From positions 21,812,501 to 21,876,500 of the forward strand of contig JAZHRO010000036.1 in the NCBI GenBank assembly GCA_037157565.1: a stretch of 64,000 nucleotides of DNA. Reading direction: 5' to 3'. The DNA comes from Thalassia testudinum (taxonomy: Eukaryota; Streptophyta; Magnoliopsida; Alismatales; Hydrocharitaceae). Made by a program: the position numbers and the translations under genes. Every line of letters starts with the position of its first letter. Positions within the stretch are counted from its first letter, which is position 1. The notes under the pieces are model-generated. The model saw nothing but the letters and a program-made list of their open reading frames with translations, searched no databases and had not been told where the DNA came from. Positions 35,441-46,452 of this stretch are shown here, piece after piece.

Positions 35441-36387
35441 CACATAAATAAAAATAAAAAAAGTGTTATCTGATTGTGGGATTTTCTGTAAGCCACACAC
35501 TTAACACCCATAACTTCTCACCCTAAAGTGCATAATCACATCGATTCTACCACTTAACTGGGATCTGACCTGTGGACCCAGTACACTTAATTCAACACAC
35601 AAATAAGTGAGTAGAAATCTGAATAGGTCAAAATTTCTGTGTGCCTTAACTAAGTGGTGCAATAGGCCAATTGATTAAACTGTTTGGGCCACACCACTTA
35701 AGATAAAAGCAATTCATCAAGTAGCTTGCCACTTAGGGTTGATTCTTAGGGCTGAACCAGTCACTCCACATTTTCTTCTTTGATCTCTAAAGGAATATAT
35801 CATCACCAGTGCTTGCAAAACTTGGAGTGTTTTCCTAAACTTGATTGAATATACCTAAGATTAAACCCTAAAAGCTACTAAACAAGGTTGAACTCTAAAA
35901 GGCACATCATCAAATAACCATGTTTGCAAACCCTGGTTGTGCACACAGACACATTTTAACTGATCATTAAGGGCACAACCCATCTAAAGGGCCCATCACA
36001 TTTCTGAAGCACCATTGTCCCAAGCCGAACTAAAATTGATTAAACGTTGGCCCTAAGGACTGGTTCACTCGTCAGGATCCAGATTGAGATTGTTCACGAT
36101 TAACCTACTTATACTAGTCAATCTGATGTCTAGCTAGGGGAGTAGCGTCAAACGACTGCAGTTGGCTGGTACACTAGGAACCAGAGGTGCAAGCTAAAGG
36201 AAGAACCTTCTCCCCAGTCCCTCCTTCTAACTGGTTGGATTGCTTGGACATAAGTAGAATAAATCGTCTATAATCTTAGGATGGATTCTGAGAGTCTGTA
36301 GACCTTTAGGCTACCCAAACTAAGGACAGGCTTGTATTTTTGTATTGCAGGGCTCCTTTCTCTTCTGATTTCCCTCCTTACTTCACC
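35441..36387 (+). other. A leader, second part
   Basis: Continues the A leader after C. Ends TTTTTGTATTGCAG (36337-36350), a convincing 3' splice-site match. The first ATG in the long frame follows 38 bases later. No gene seen. Confidence 0.55.
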
Positions 36388-37871
36388 ATGTACCCTTCCA
36401 CATCCTACACACATTTCACATCCTATCCTCCTACCACCACTTATCCCCAAGATGATTACTATCCCAACTTGACTTGTAATTACCCATCCACTAGCTGGGA
36501 TGACTTTGATTGGGGATATGAATCCAGACCTCAGGGTCCAGGGCCTAACCCTGGACGACAAGACTATGATTATTATCCTTCCCAGAGCTATAATGATTAT
36601 GGATCTCCATCCTTTGATGACCAAACCAACCCGATCTACAATCAGGAAGGATAGCATGATTATAACACCTACCCTCCTCAGTATTCCACTGAATATTGGT
36701 CACCACCATCCTTTGAACAACCTAGAATGACCTACTTTCAGGTGAACCAGATCCAGGATAGGGTGTTGGCTAATTTGAGGAACACTATAAAATCTTTAGA
36801 AGCTCATCCAACACCATGCGCTAATGCACTAGAGCCTATGATCAAAATGATTGATGAACTTAGTAGTTCTCTATTGGATTTGCTCCAAACTGTTAGGGAC
36901 TGGAACTTAGGTGAGTTTCTTCTTGGGAAATTATCGAGGTTGAGGATGAACTTTGTGGTTGCACTAGACAAATCTTGGGATGATTCTCAAGATGAACCCC
37001 CTTCAGGAGAGCCAATGTCTGAACCCGCTCAGGCACCTGTCGGGGGGAATACATTTTCTGTGACTGGGGATGACCAGGATGGGCTAGGCAACCATTTGAG
37101 GATGAACCGATTGATTCAACCGAGATCCCCAAGCCAGGGAGTGAGGAAAAATATGTCTCCACGGACTATGAAATGACATATGATTTTGAGACATTTATAA
37201 ATGAGGATCATGGATTCTTTGACTCCGAGGGTGAAGAATCTTTTGGTGAAGTCTCACTTGAACTTAAGGAAGCGGATTTTAGTGAGACAAATGGGCTTGA
37301 GGAATCTGACAAACCAGTTGATAGCCCAATTATTGAAGATTTGGATTCGATTGGGGTTAACTTGGAGGATCCGAATCTTGATGATTCAATCAGTGACCCC
37401 AGTCCTCATCTGCACCCCGAAGAGCTGACTTCTGAGATCTTTGTGCCCAAGTCAATCTTGATTCAGAGAAGATTTCTGAACCTGGGAGAATCATATGGGG
37501 TGAATAATATGCTAGAGGTCCCAAAGCCTGAGCCCTTGATGTTGAAGGATAGAATTGCTGAAATAAAGATTTGGGAGGCTAATTCTGAGGGAAGTTTGAT
37601 TTTGGATCTAAGGGTACCTATTGACCTAAAACCACCTACTTTCTACCAGGACCCTTACGATATCTTTCACGTGCAACCTAAGCTCGAAATAACTGATTAT
37701 TTTTCTGAGCTAGATGTTAAGTGGACAATCACACCTATTGAACCATCTTTACTCGTTGTCCGACACTTTGGTCTTGGGTTTCACACCACTAAACCGCAGG
37801 CTCAGCCCCGCAAACACAACCTTCGATTCTGGGTGATTTTCATCCAGAACCTGAGAACCACTCGACCCTAG
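36388..37871 (+). pseudogene. Unrecognised ORF of element A (~490 codons)
   Basis: Reading from ATG 36388 (context CACCATGT), one frame runs to 37074-37095 with a single TAG (36652-36654), then continues one frame over (PFEDEPIDSTEIPKPG...) to the TAG at 37871. Part 1 (~90 codons) is a Tyr/Pro/Ser/Thr-rich, Gly/Asp-containing low-complexity tract (YPSTSYTHFTSYPP, YYPSQSYNDYGS). Part 2 (~36727-36960) is predicted helical (QDRVLANLRNTIKSLEAH, MIDELSSSLLDLLQTV). Part 3 is very acidic. Part 4 (37430-37870) is mixed and ends in a basic tail. No zinc knuckle, capsid, protease, RT or integrase motif. It occupies the slot of gag-pol. Function unknown; a gag-like or chaperone role is a guess. Confidence 0.7.
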
Positions 37872-39370
37872 GGCATGAGTCTGCACCATAATCTTGTCCA
37901 CATCTATGGACATCTTCTACAGACAGGTTTCAGGATCAACCTTTTTATTTTGATTCTGACCCGCACTTGTGCATTCTCAATTTCTTCTTTGTATGTATGT
38001 TATGCCTAGCTGAAGGCATTAAACTTAGCACGTGTGTATACACTTTCCCTCTGCGAAACTGACCGGATTTTCACGACACTTAGGTGATGTTCTGTTTACT
38101 CTGCCCTTTTCATGTCTTTATTTTTACAATGAGGACATTGCATCATTTACGCATGGGGGGGTGGATTATCAATTCCTAAAATCATTATGTTAACTCCATA
38201 GAATTTCTTCTAAATTTAAAAAAAATTTGAAAATTTAAAAAAATTAAAAAAAAAGAAAGAAAATAGGAAAAGAGAACTTAGGCATTTGGAAGTTATTAAC
38301 TTTAGGAAATGATACGAGAGGACCTAAACACTTAGACTCTTTAGGTCTTCAAGCTTAATTAGCCCGGGTGTCCACTCGAATGTGGACTTAGTCTCGAGTC
38401 CTCGCCAATTAAAATTTATTTTAATTTCGTAAATAATTTGGGATGATAAGTATGTGACTTATCAACCACCCTCTAATTTGGGGGGACTTTAAGCCTAAGC
38501 ATCTGCACACTTTTTTTTCCACTGACTCACTTTCCGACATTTTTTACGGAAATTGGGTAGCTAATGGACCGACTTGGGTGGTATGGCTGGCAAGTTGTCG
38601 GTGGTAACAGCTCATTGGCCAGTTGTCAAGAGCCCAGCCACAAGATCATTTTTGTTGTACTATCTTTAGGTAAATCTTAGATCAGGGAAGCCACCAACTT
38701 AGGAAAAAAGAAACACTCAAAAAAGAAAAAAGAAAAAGGAGAAAATAAATAAATAAAACCACACTTCACCGCACGAGTATGGCTGGCAAGTTGTCGGTGG
38801 TAACAACCCATTGGCCGGTTGTCTAGAACCCAGCTTACAAAAAAAAAATGCAAAATAATTCCAAAAACACGTAGGAAAGAAGCAGGGAAGTAGAATAAAC
38901 CAGGGAGATATACACTAGGTTCGCCCTTGCGTTGACCCCATAAATAAAAGTAGGGAGAAAGCTACCGATTGTAAAGATAAACCTTTAGGCAAGGTCACCT
39001 AGGGTCGTAGAAACCCGAAGTTCATCTTAACGACCATTTTGTGAGTCTATCACTTTTTCACAAAGATGCTTAGTACTTAGAGTCCTTTTCGAGTCTTGGG
39101 CGGGTCGGGTAGCCGTAAAATGTTATCCCAAAACTCTCAAACTCCAAAAGTATAAAAAAATTAGAAAAGAAGAGAAATAAAAAAAATATATATCTTCCCT
39201 TCTCAAATAAGGCGAGAACTTGGGCAGTCTGCATTCTGGTAGACACCCAGGTACTGTTGAGTTTTCGTAGTTTAGGACCTTAGTTGAAATTTTCTATTGT
39301 TAATAAACGACTTAGGACTAAGTGATCTAATCCTAATTCTACTTTTATACAAAGCATATAGTTTAATTTT
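37872..39370 (+). other. A post-ORF non-coding region
   Basis: Contains a remnant of the post-pol motif (GGCATTAAACTTAGCAC, 38014-38032), the CAATG-AGGA-CATTG hairpin (38127-38140) with GCATGGGGGGG (38151-38161), A-rich tracts, and a 58-bp direct duplication at 38581-38638 and 38777-38834. No gene seen. Confidence 0.65.
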
Positions 39371-39403
39371 GCTAGGGACTAGCAAAAGATAGGCATGGGC
39401 GTA
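39371..39403 (+). promoter_or_regulatory. A terminal polypurine tract with inverted repeat
   Basis: GCTAG-GGA-CTAGC (39371-39383), AAAAGAT, AGGCATGGGCGTA, then LTR start. The same string precedes the C 3' LTR except for one G-to-C change in the purine run. Confidence 0.85.
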
Positions 39404-40883
39404 TGATGCAAACACATTTATTGAGGGTAAAATGCCTATTCATGCATGTTCCTAGGCTTAGATTTGCATTTCATGTTATAAATATTGCATAGCATTCATC
39501 ATTCTGCATTTAGATTAGTTGTATATAATTTAGGTTAATTATGTACTTTTGTGGTTAGGAGAGAAGGATATTTATTTTGGAGCCTTGGATTGACGATCCG
39601 ACCGTATGGATTTGATCAAGACGACGATCGGAATCCAACGCCTCTGAAATCTCCTCAATCGGAGTCCCGTAGCACCATATGCAATCCGAGGAAAATCGCC
39701 AAGGGATTAGGAGACATAATTCGAAGCTTCAAATGATAAATCCGACCACACGGATGGATTCGGGTCGACTATCACAGCCTAACGGTGCGAAAATTGACTC
39801 AATCTGACCTCTGTAGCAGACCCTACAACAAGAAGATGGACACCCAGACTGCACCACGTGGCGCAGTCCAGGCTGCCAGCACACGCACGCAGCACCGCAC
39901 GCACGCAGTAGCGCGGGTGCTCGCACAGGTGCGCAGTGCAATGCTAGCGCATGGGCGCACGCACGCGTGCAGCAAGGCAAGAGCGGCGCCAGCGCAACGT
40001 GAGGTGGACTACAGCGATGCATGAGCTGGACTTACAGCGACGCTTACAACTGTCGGTAATTCATCGCATGTTAGCAAAGCTAGCTATGGGTGCTAGCAGG
40101 CATGAGCTGCCTACAGCAACGTTTCCAGCGACGACTTGGATGTCACTAATGGTCCCATATCGATTTTTGCCTCTTCTCCACTACTATAAAAGGACCTACA
40201 CCCCCTCCCTTCCAAGCCATCTCTACCTACTCTACTCCTACCTACTCCCAAGCTCTAGCAAGCCTACCAACGCTCCATTAGAGCTTATTCTCAAGCTCCC
40301 AAGGTGCCTATTAGTGTAGCGAACCTCTGCCCCACCAAATACTCCTCCAACTTCCCATCTCCCTTGATAGGTCACCTTGGAGCCATCCTCCCACCTCCAT
40401 TTCGGTAGCAGATCAACTCCGTCTTCTCACCTCCATTCTGGAGCTACGTCGAAGCTTTCCTTAATCCGACGTCTTCCAGCATCTCACCTCCGTCGTCTCA
40501 CTCCTCCGAGCTTCCGCCAGGCACCGTCGTCTCACCGAATAGCTGATTTGGAGATTTCCTCTCACCTCCCTCTCTTTATATGCTTTCATAGTTTCTTGTA
40601 ATTGACATTGGAAGTAATATATATCATATTTGTTCCACATCTCTATCATGTCATACGTTTGCTTGTTTCCTTTTATTTCAAAAATATAAAAAAATAACAA
40701 AACCCCAAAATACCAAAAAGAAACAAAACGAAGTGCAGTTTTCAAGTAAACGTCGCCTCCCTGAGTTCGACCCGGGACTCCCTTGGAGTTTTAATATAAA
40801 TTTTATCTGATCAATGTGTTTTGCAACTACGACGATGGGTTACTTGTAAACTCAATTTCTAACACGCAAAACATGCACGACCA
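39404..40883 (+). mobile_element. Element A 3' LTR
   Basis: 1,480 bp, uninterrupted. TATAAAAGG at 40185-40193, GTTCGACCCGGGAC block at 40757-40780, tRNA-Asp-complementary ACTACGACGA from 40826. Shows the empty target of B. U3 aligns with the LTR of E over ~200 bp (e.g. 39740-39840 with 58285-58390). GATTC TSD follows at 40884-40888. Confidence 0.93.
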
Positions 40884-40888
40884 GATTC

Positions 40889-41465
40889 CCAAGTAGATTT
40901 TCAATGTCTAGATCCTCTACTTAGTTGGCTTCTTCATTGCTGTGACTTTTTGCTCCCACTAGGGTCCAAGGGAGCAAAGGAGTTTCCCTTAAAGCTCCCC
41001 CTTTATAAATGTCTTTCCTAGAGACTTGAGGTTATTCACGACTAACGTGAATTGGGTGTACATGTCCCCAAGTCACTCATTTTCCTTCATAAGAAAGGCT
41101 TCGAATTCCTGCGATAACACGTTAATCTTAAAGGATTTAACTCTAGATGTACCTCCATAAGTTACCTCTAAGGTTCTCCATATCTCGTGGGCAGTTGTGC
41201 ATTGGCTAATGTGGTTGAATTACTTTGAGTTGAGTGCTCAGTAGAGTGAGTTCATTGCCTTAGCATTAATTCGAAGGTGATGAATCTGCTTCATCGTGTA
41301 TCCCATTTCTGGTTTCTCAGAAATGATGCATGCAGAATCGCATTTCTCCCAAATGGAGAAATCATTGGCTTGAAGCCACATCTTCATTCTCAGCTTCCAA
41401 TAAATGTAGTTTGCCCCTTCAAAGAGTGGTGGTCGGGTGGTGGATTTCCGCTCAGATCTACTAGT
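40889..41465 (-). pseudogene. Copia gag, 5' part
   Basis: Read leftward from ~41465: RPPLFEGANYIYWKLRM, WLQANDFSIWE, NAKAMNSLY, CTTAHEIWRTLEVTYGGTSRVK, then NNLKSLGKTF. This is the UBN2-type gag capsid region of copia. It has stops (after NSLY, in ALNSK, in ENE-LGDM, and further on). The frame continues at 6713 across element A. Confidence 0.88.
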
Positions 41466-41528
41466 GGAAATGACTCTCCCCTCTATGTGATCTTTCAGCG
41501 GATGTTACTCCTAAAAGAGGAAAACCAA

Positions 41529-41539
41529 CTCTGATACCA
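41529..41539 (-). promoter_or_regulatory. Copia primer-binding site (initiator tRNA-Met)
   Basis: The minus strand reads TGGTATCAGAG directly 3' of the LTR end, the standard tRNA-iMet PBS of copia elements. Confidence 0.9.
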
Positions 41540-41541
41540 AA

Positions 41542-43172
41542 TGAAATTGCACTAGAGGGGGGGTGAATAGTGAATTTATAAAATATTGTAAGACAAAAAA
41601 TACAATCACAAAAAGAGGCACAAGATTTTTAGGTGAAAACCCAAAACGGGTGAAAACCACCACCTAAGCCAATCCCTTGACTTAGGATTTTCGATTACAA
41701 AGTGATCAATCCACTAACCACACTACTTAAATGAGGGTAGCGTACCTCAATTACAAATCCCACCTCCGACCACTAAGCAGAGGTTTCTCCCTTCACAATA
41801 AAGAGACGGGGACCCGACAGATCGGATACCCAAACTACAAAAATAAGAATGAAACAACACCTATAGAATACCTGAAAATATTAATGACTTCCTTATCTAT
41901 TAATCATAAAAGGAATTCCTTGAGAATTTGCAGAATGAAGTGTACCAGGAGTGTGGGTTTGCCCTTCAATCAAAGTGTTGGCACAGCACAAGGGCAAAAG
42001 GAAGCAAAGAGTAGTGAGCAAGTGATTTTCTAAAGAAATTGAATCTCAAGAGGTGTGTGTTGCCTAAGAGTGATTGTAGTATATTTATAGGAAAGTTTGG
42101 AACCTTCAAGAATGCTTGAGAGAGGTCTGTTTGCCGTTGGAGGCAAGTCCCAAGAGATTGGGTTGAAATCCAACACAAATCAAAGTAATCATGAATCTGA
42201 CAGCAATATCAGACGTCTAATTTTAGTATCATACGTCTTTTAAGACATCTGATTACAATTATGGATGTCTGATACTATTAGCCAGGCTTACTATTTTCAT
42301 TGGATCGAAATAGGGACATCTGATATATTCATGTAAGACATCTGATAAAAATATTAGACATCTAATTATAAGTGGATTCATTCCTGTTTGGACCAAATCC
42401 AAACAAGGTTCTAGATTTTAAGGAACAGACGTCAGTATGGACGTCTATAGGATTTCCTAGACGTCTGGAAACATAAAAAGGACTTGTCTTGGAAATCTAA
42501 GAGTAGATCTTTGGTTCCTAATAAAATTTGAACAGAAATAAATGAGCAATGGTCCATTGATAGACTTCTGGAGACATGTCCAGATGTCTAAAAATGTATT
42601 TACCCATTATTAACAGAAAGAAAATGGGTACTTGAGTCTAACGGTTGGTTTAAAGATGTCCAGGCAAACTATTAGACTTCTGAATGAGGCTATGGACGTC
42701 TGATAGAAGGTTGCTTCGACTGATGCCTAAGAATTCAAAATGCAAAGGCAATACTATAGGTAATTAGACATCTGAAACACTGATCAGACATCATAAAATT
42801 GAAAATCAGACATCTGGCAGTTGTTATGGACGTCTGATTTGTGTCTTACTGTTAGGTTTTTGTTTCTAATTTATCCTAAGTGTAGAGAGCCTAAGTTAGC
42901 TATTTATAAGTTATGTTTAGGGACTCTTTACAACATCTCTAGACTCAAATAAAATAAGGATTACAAACTTTGAAAGTTTACATAAAAGCTTATGACCTAT
43001 GACAATACTTATGCTAATTTAGTCTTCATGCTTTTAATCCTCTGACTTGGAAAACTCCATGAAGCCTACAATTGTGTTATTATAGAGAAAAATATGCTAC
43101 ACTTATGTTTTATCTCTTTTTCTTTACTTTGTAAAATCATCAAAATATTATTTATGAGGAGTTGAGCTAACA
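41542..43172 (-). mobile_element. Copia 5' LTR
   Basis: 1,631 bp. In element sense it starts TGTTAGCTCA and ends GCAATTTCA before the PBS. U3 holds the GACGTC array (42850-42190) and the TATA box CTATAAATAT (42090-42081). TTTTGATGAT near the start is usual in Sirevirus LTRs. The bases after 43172 (CTTTC) would be the TSD, but its partner lies outside the window. Confidence 0.85.
42190..42850. repeat. GACGTC motif array in copia U3
   Basis: Five or more intact GACGTC units and many AGACATCTGAT decay forms in 660 bp directly upstream of the TATA box. The pattern fits an array of identical palindromic sites decaying at CpG. Confidence 0.8.
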
Positions 43173-43516
43173 CTTTCTTCTTCTTCTTCTTCTTCTTCTT
43201 CTTTCCTTGTTCTCTTCATGTTCTCTTTCTCTTCTTCTTCTTTCTTCTCTTCTTCTTTCACGAGCCTCTTCTTTTCTTCCCTTCTTCTTCTTAGGGCCTT
43301 CTCCTTTAGTCAGACTAAGTGTTAGGCTTTTCAGCACAAGGGACTAAGCTTCAGAGAGCAAACCCCCCCACTCTCTCATAACTCCTCTTCCTTCTTTCTC
43401 AAACCCAAGCTCATAGTCGTTTCAATATTCAGGTTATTGGATCATGCACATGTCTAGGCCTGCGTGTGTGGGTCGTAGGCGAGAAGTACATAGGCAGACA
43501 GGTAATGATCATGAGG
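43173..43516 (-). mobile_element. LTR H, left visible piece
   Basis: CT-rich stretch with a (CTT)n run (43176-43200), then sequence up to the E TSD TGAGG (43512-43516). It continues at 59580. The CT-rich zone corresponds to the one near the plus-strand start of the B and F LTRs. Copia is inserted at its left edge. Confidence 0.7.
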
Positions 43517-45021
43517 TGATTGCATAGCAATCATGCAACCTAAATCACCTGAATTAAGCTAGATTCTAGCATAAATTAGGAATAATGCATTCATAGCCAT
43601 CGTAATTTGCACAATAGATAGTTTATTAGTCATATAAATAATATCGTCATTTTATTACCTAAAATCATCTCGATTCTAATCATAGATGATTTGAAGCTGT
43701 GGATGTCAGATCAGACTGGACAGATCTGATCAGAACGACGACAGGAGTCTAACACTTCCGAAATCATCGCGATCGCAATCCAATGGTGCAAAAATCAACT
43801 CAATCCGAGGTCTACATCACCTGATACAAGGAAAAGAAGATGGAAGGCCATGATGGCGCCACATGGTGCCATCACAGCCACTCCCTCACCACCACCACAA
43901 CTAGGAAGGCCACACCGCACGCTGTAGGCCATTGGATCTTCATCCAATGGCCAAGAGAGTGCTTCATCTCTCTTCTAGCCTGATAAGTATAAATAGAAAC
44001 AAACAAGCAAATACAACAGAATGTTCGTCCAGCACGTTGACTCACACGCTCATGTGCAAGCACGTGACGTGCGTTCGAGAGGCACCTTGAGCGAAAATGA
44101 AGCGGCGTTGGATGCGAGTGCAATTGCACCATTCGAGGGCTGAGGCACGACCATGTGGTGCGATCAGAGTGTGTCATGGCCGGATGCATGATCTCATGCA
44201 TTTTACGAAATTAGAAAGTTGCTCGGGCACGTGAGATCAGACAGCTGAGATCGTTGGGTGTGATTTCAATTCACGTAGGTGCGTGAGGAGGGAGAAGCGG
44301 CGAGTGGGCATTGGGTAGGTGCGAAGTGTGAGTGAGGCCATCAGATCACGATCCAAGGGATGTAGGCAGGCCACGTGTCAGCTAGAGAAGCGATCCGCAT
44401 GTAGAAGGCAAATTTGAAGGTGTTTTGAGGCCAGATCTGATCCGTTGATCTCCTGATCAACGAATCTAATCAAACAGGAGTTGTTGCATGAGATACAGGG
44501 GTTAAATACCCTTTTTGCCCTCCATAAAAGCTATAAAAGAAGGCCAACGCCCCCCAGTTGAAGCATCTATCTTCCATTAACTTCAGACATCTTCCACCTT
44601 CTCTGTAACTCTCCCTCTGCAACTCTGCTCCGACCTTTATCCTAGTGCTTTGGATCTGAGGTACTGCCGCATCTCGTACAAGCATCCTACAAGCGACGTT
44701 GTCTCTCTGCCACTTTTTATCTCTCTTTCTCTCTTTCTATCTATCTGTTTCTATTTAGCATAGTAATTTCTTCTGTGAAAAACTCTTTATCAATGCAATG
44801 AAATTTGATCTCATGAATATCTGATGCCTCTTTATACACACACATATATATATATAAATACCTATTAGAACTAGTTTTATTGAAAAGCTTCTGTTAAAAT
44901 CGAGATTGCTTCCCTGCGAACGACTCGGTACTCACTGGAGTTTTATAAGTTTATTTGTTGATGCCTTTTCATGCTATACTACAACTAATTAACTTTTAGA
45001 ATGAGAATTATGCATTGAGCA
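43517..45021 (+). mobile_element. Element E 5' LTR
   Basis: Starts TGATTGCATAGCAATCATGC (internal palindrome TTGCATAGCAA) and ends GAGCA. TATAAAAGA at 44532. U5 block at 44909-44935 (degenerate), tRNA-Asp-complementary CTATACTACAAC at 44974-44985. Lacks ~117 bp present in the 3' copy (58204-58320). Confidence 0.92.
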
Positions 45022-45024
45022 AGT

Positions 45025-45050
45025 TAGCACTGTTGTCAGGGAGGCAACGG
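45025..45050 (+). promoter_or_regulatory. E primer-binding site, decayed, in hairpin
   Basis: TAGCACTGTTGTCAGGG is a tRNA-Asp PBS with only transition changes. The distal arm GGCAACGG (45043-45050) is intact while the proximal arm has decayed to CTGTTGTC. Confidence 0.75.
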
Positions 45051-46452
45051 AAATTTTTAAAGCTTTTTAGGTGCTTATTTGAGATCTCTAACTTATTATT
45101 TTTCCGTTAATTTTAGAAAGCAAGGAAATCATAATGAAACACGACAACGGGAATTGCGGGTTCGAATCTTAGGCAAGTACCCGTAGTTTACTTAGATTTA
45201 AGATTTGCTTGAACCCTAGGATTAGTTATAATTTGTTTGCTTATTAAAAAAAAGAATTCTCTTGATTTTCGAGCTGAAATAAAGTTTTATCTTAAAAATT
45301 CAATTTCTAGAGATTCGTACATCCATAAATTCTTAAATTTTTACTACATAGCCTTCAAAGTTTGGAATAACATATCCAAATTTTGAGCAAATCAAAGTTA
45401 TAGAAAAATTTTAAAAATTATCGTATTGATCTATTGTCAATTCGATTATTGTTCCTGATTTTTCAGAGTTTAAAATATCATAGGAATTTTTATGCAACTC
45501 TGATTGACTTAAAATTTGTGGCACAGAAGTTCTGAGATAATCAAAAATTTAGAAAAAATTTGAAAAAATTATTTCTTGCACGTTTGTTTGCATAAATTAT
45601 CCAATCACCAACTGTGGGTCAAAACAGACTACAAAACCCCCAGTACACTTTAAATTAGAAAAAAATACAAAATGTGCATTAAAAGTTCTTGAAAAATATT
45701 TTTTGAGTACCTAGTTAGTGGTGCAAGAAGAAAAATTAATTGTATTACTTAGGTCGCACCACTCATCTGATTTTGAACTTTAAAAAATCATCTAAAATTA
45801 TCTGTGCATAGGGTTCCACATTAAGGATAGAGCACACCTGCATTTCCATATTTAAAGGAGTATCAAACAAATTGGGATTTGCAAAACTCTTGTATGCCTC
45901 ATCAAAACCTTGATTGAAAATATTAACTCAAGTGAACCCTAAAACTCATTAACACAAGCATTCGAATCTTAAAAATCACTTCATCAAGAAAAATTGCTTG
46001 TGAACCCTTTGTCTGAGCACTTCACACATCTGAAATCAACTTTAAGGGAAAACACCCCCCTAACGCCCATCATATTCCAAAAGCGCATCAAACCTAGGCT
46101 TAAAACTAAGTAGACGTACCCTAGGTAGGACTAATAGACTTATGAACTTGAAACTTGATTGGGCTAAAGTCAAGGCCTTGTCTACTTGGACCCACTAGTG
46201 ACAAGAAATGTTGGTGCGGTAACCGCGTTAACCTTTAGTGGTGTCCCACCGTGTGGGGTGTCCTAAAGGGTCCCATCCTTCTATCCAGCCAAGTAATTCA
46301 AGGGTTAATCTAACCCAGTCATGTTTTGGGGAACCAGGATCAGGTCTAATTAGGGTTGATACTCTAAGGACCAATTTGATTGCTTGTATTGAGTGGGCGA
46401 GGTTTTCTCTCATCTGTCTTCTCCCTCTCATCTACAGACATTCTTCTGGTGC
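45051..46452 (+). other. E untranslated leader
   Basis: 1.4 kb, AT-rich, no gene. Ends with CTCTCATCTACAG (46425-46437), a 3' splice-site match 15 bases before the gag ATG. Confidence 0.5.

Larger units (their letters stand above)
6714..40883 (+). mobile_element. Element A: non-autonomous LTR retrotransposon, split by B and C
   Basis: LTRs of ~1.48 kb (5': 6714-7451 plus 21277-22012; 3': 39404-40883), perfect TSD GATTC, tRNA-Asp PBS at 22016, polypurine tract at 39388-39403. Without nested elements B and C, the internal region is only ~4.3 kb. It holds no protease, RT or integrase, just one unrecognised ORF (36388-37871). LTR ends, PBS and post-ORF motifs ally it with the Athila-like elements C and E here, and its U3 is homologous to that of E. 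It is best described as a large derivative that depended on another element's proteins. Confidence 0.9.
1..43172 (-). mobile_element. Sirevirus-like Ty1/copia element, interrupted, 3' LTR outside window
   Basis: Minus-strand copia element read from 43172 leftward: 5' LTR (41542-43172), PBS (41529-41539), gag (41465-40889, continuing 6713-5675), protease, integrase, RT and RNase H (5600-2484), a repeat-rich spacer, and an env-like ORF (1030-420). Element A interrupts gag and an A/E-like LTR interrupts the env-like ORF. Order PR-INT-RT-RH is diagnostic of copia. The env-like ORF after pol and an LTR starting TGTTAGCTCA with TTTTGATGAT close behind suggest the Sirevirus (SIRE/Maximus) lineage. 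The element is dead: every domain carries stops or frameshifts. Confidence 0.85.

Noticed and set aside
41277..41534. 85-codon plus-strand ORF next to the copia LTR
   Set aside because: Antisense shadow of copia gag, which reads clearly on the minus strand.
43176..43275. CTT-rich repeat as a CRISPR-like or satellite array
   Set aside because: Simple trinucleotide slippage without spacers; equivalent CT-rich zones occur in the B and F LTRs.
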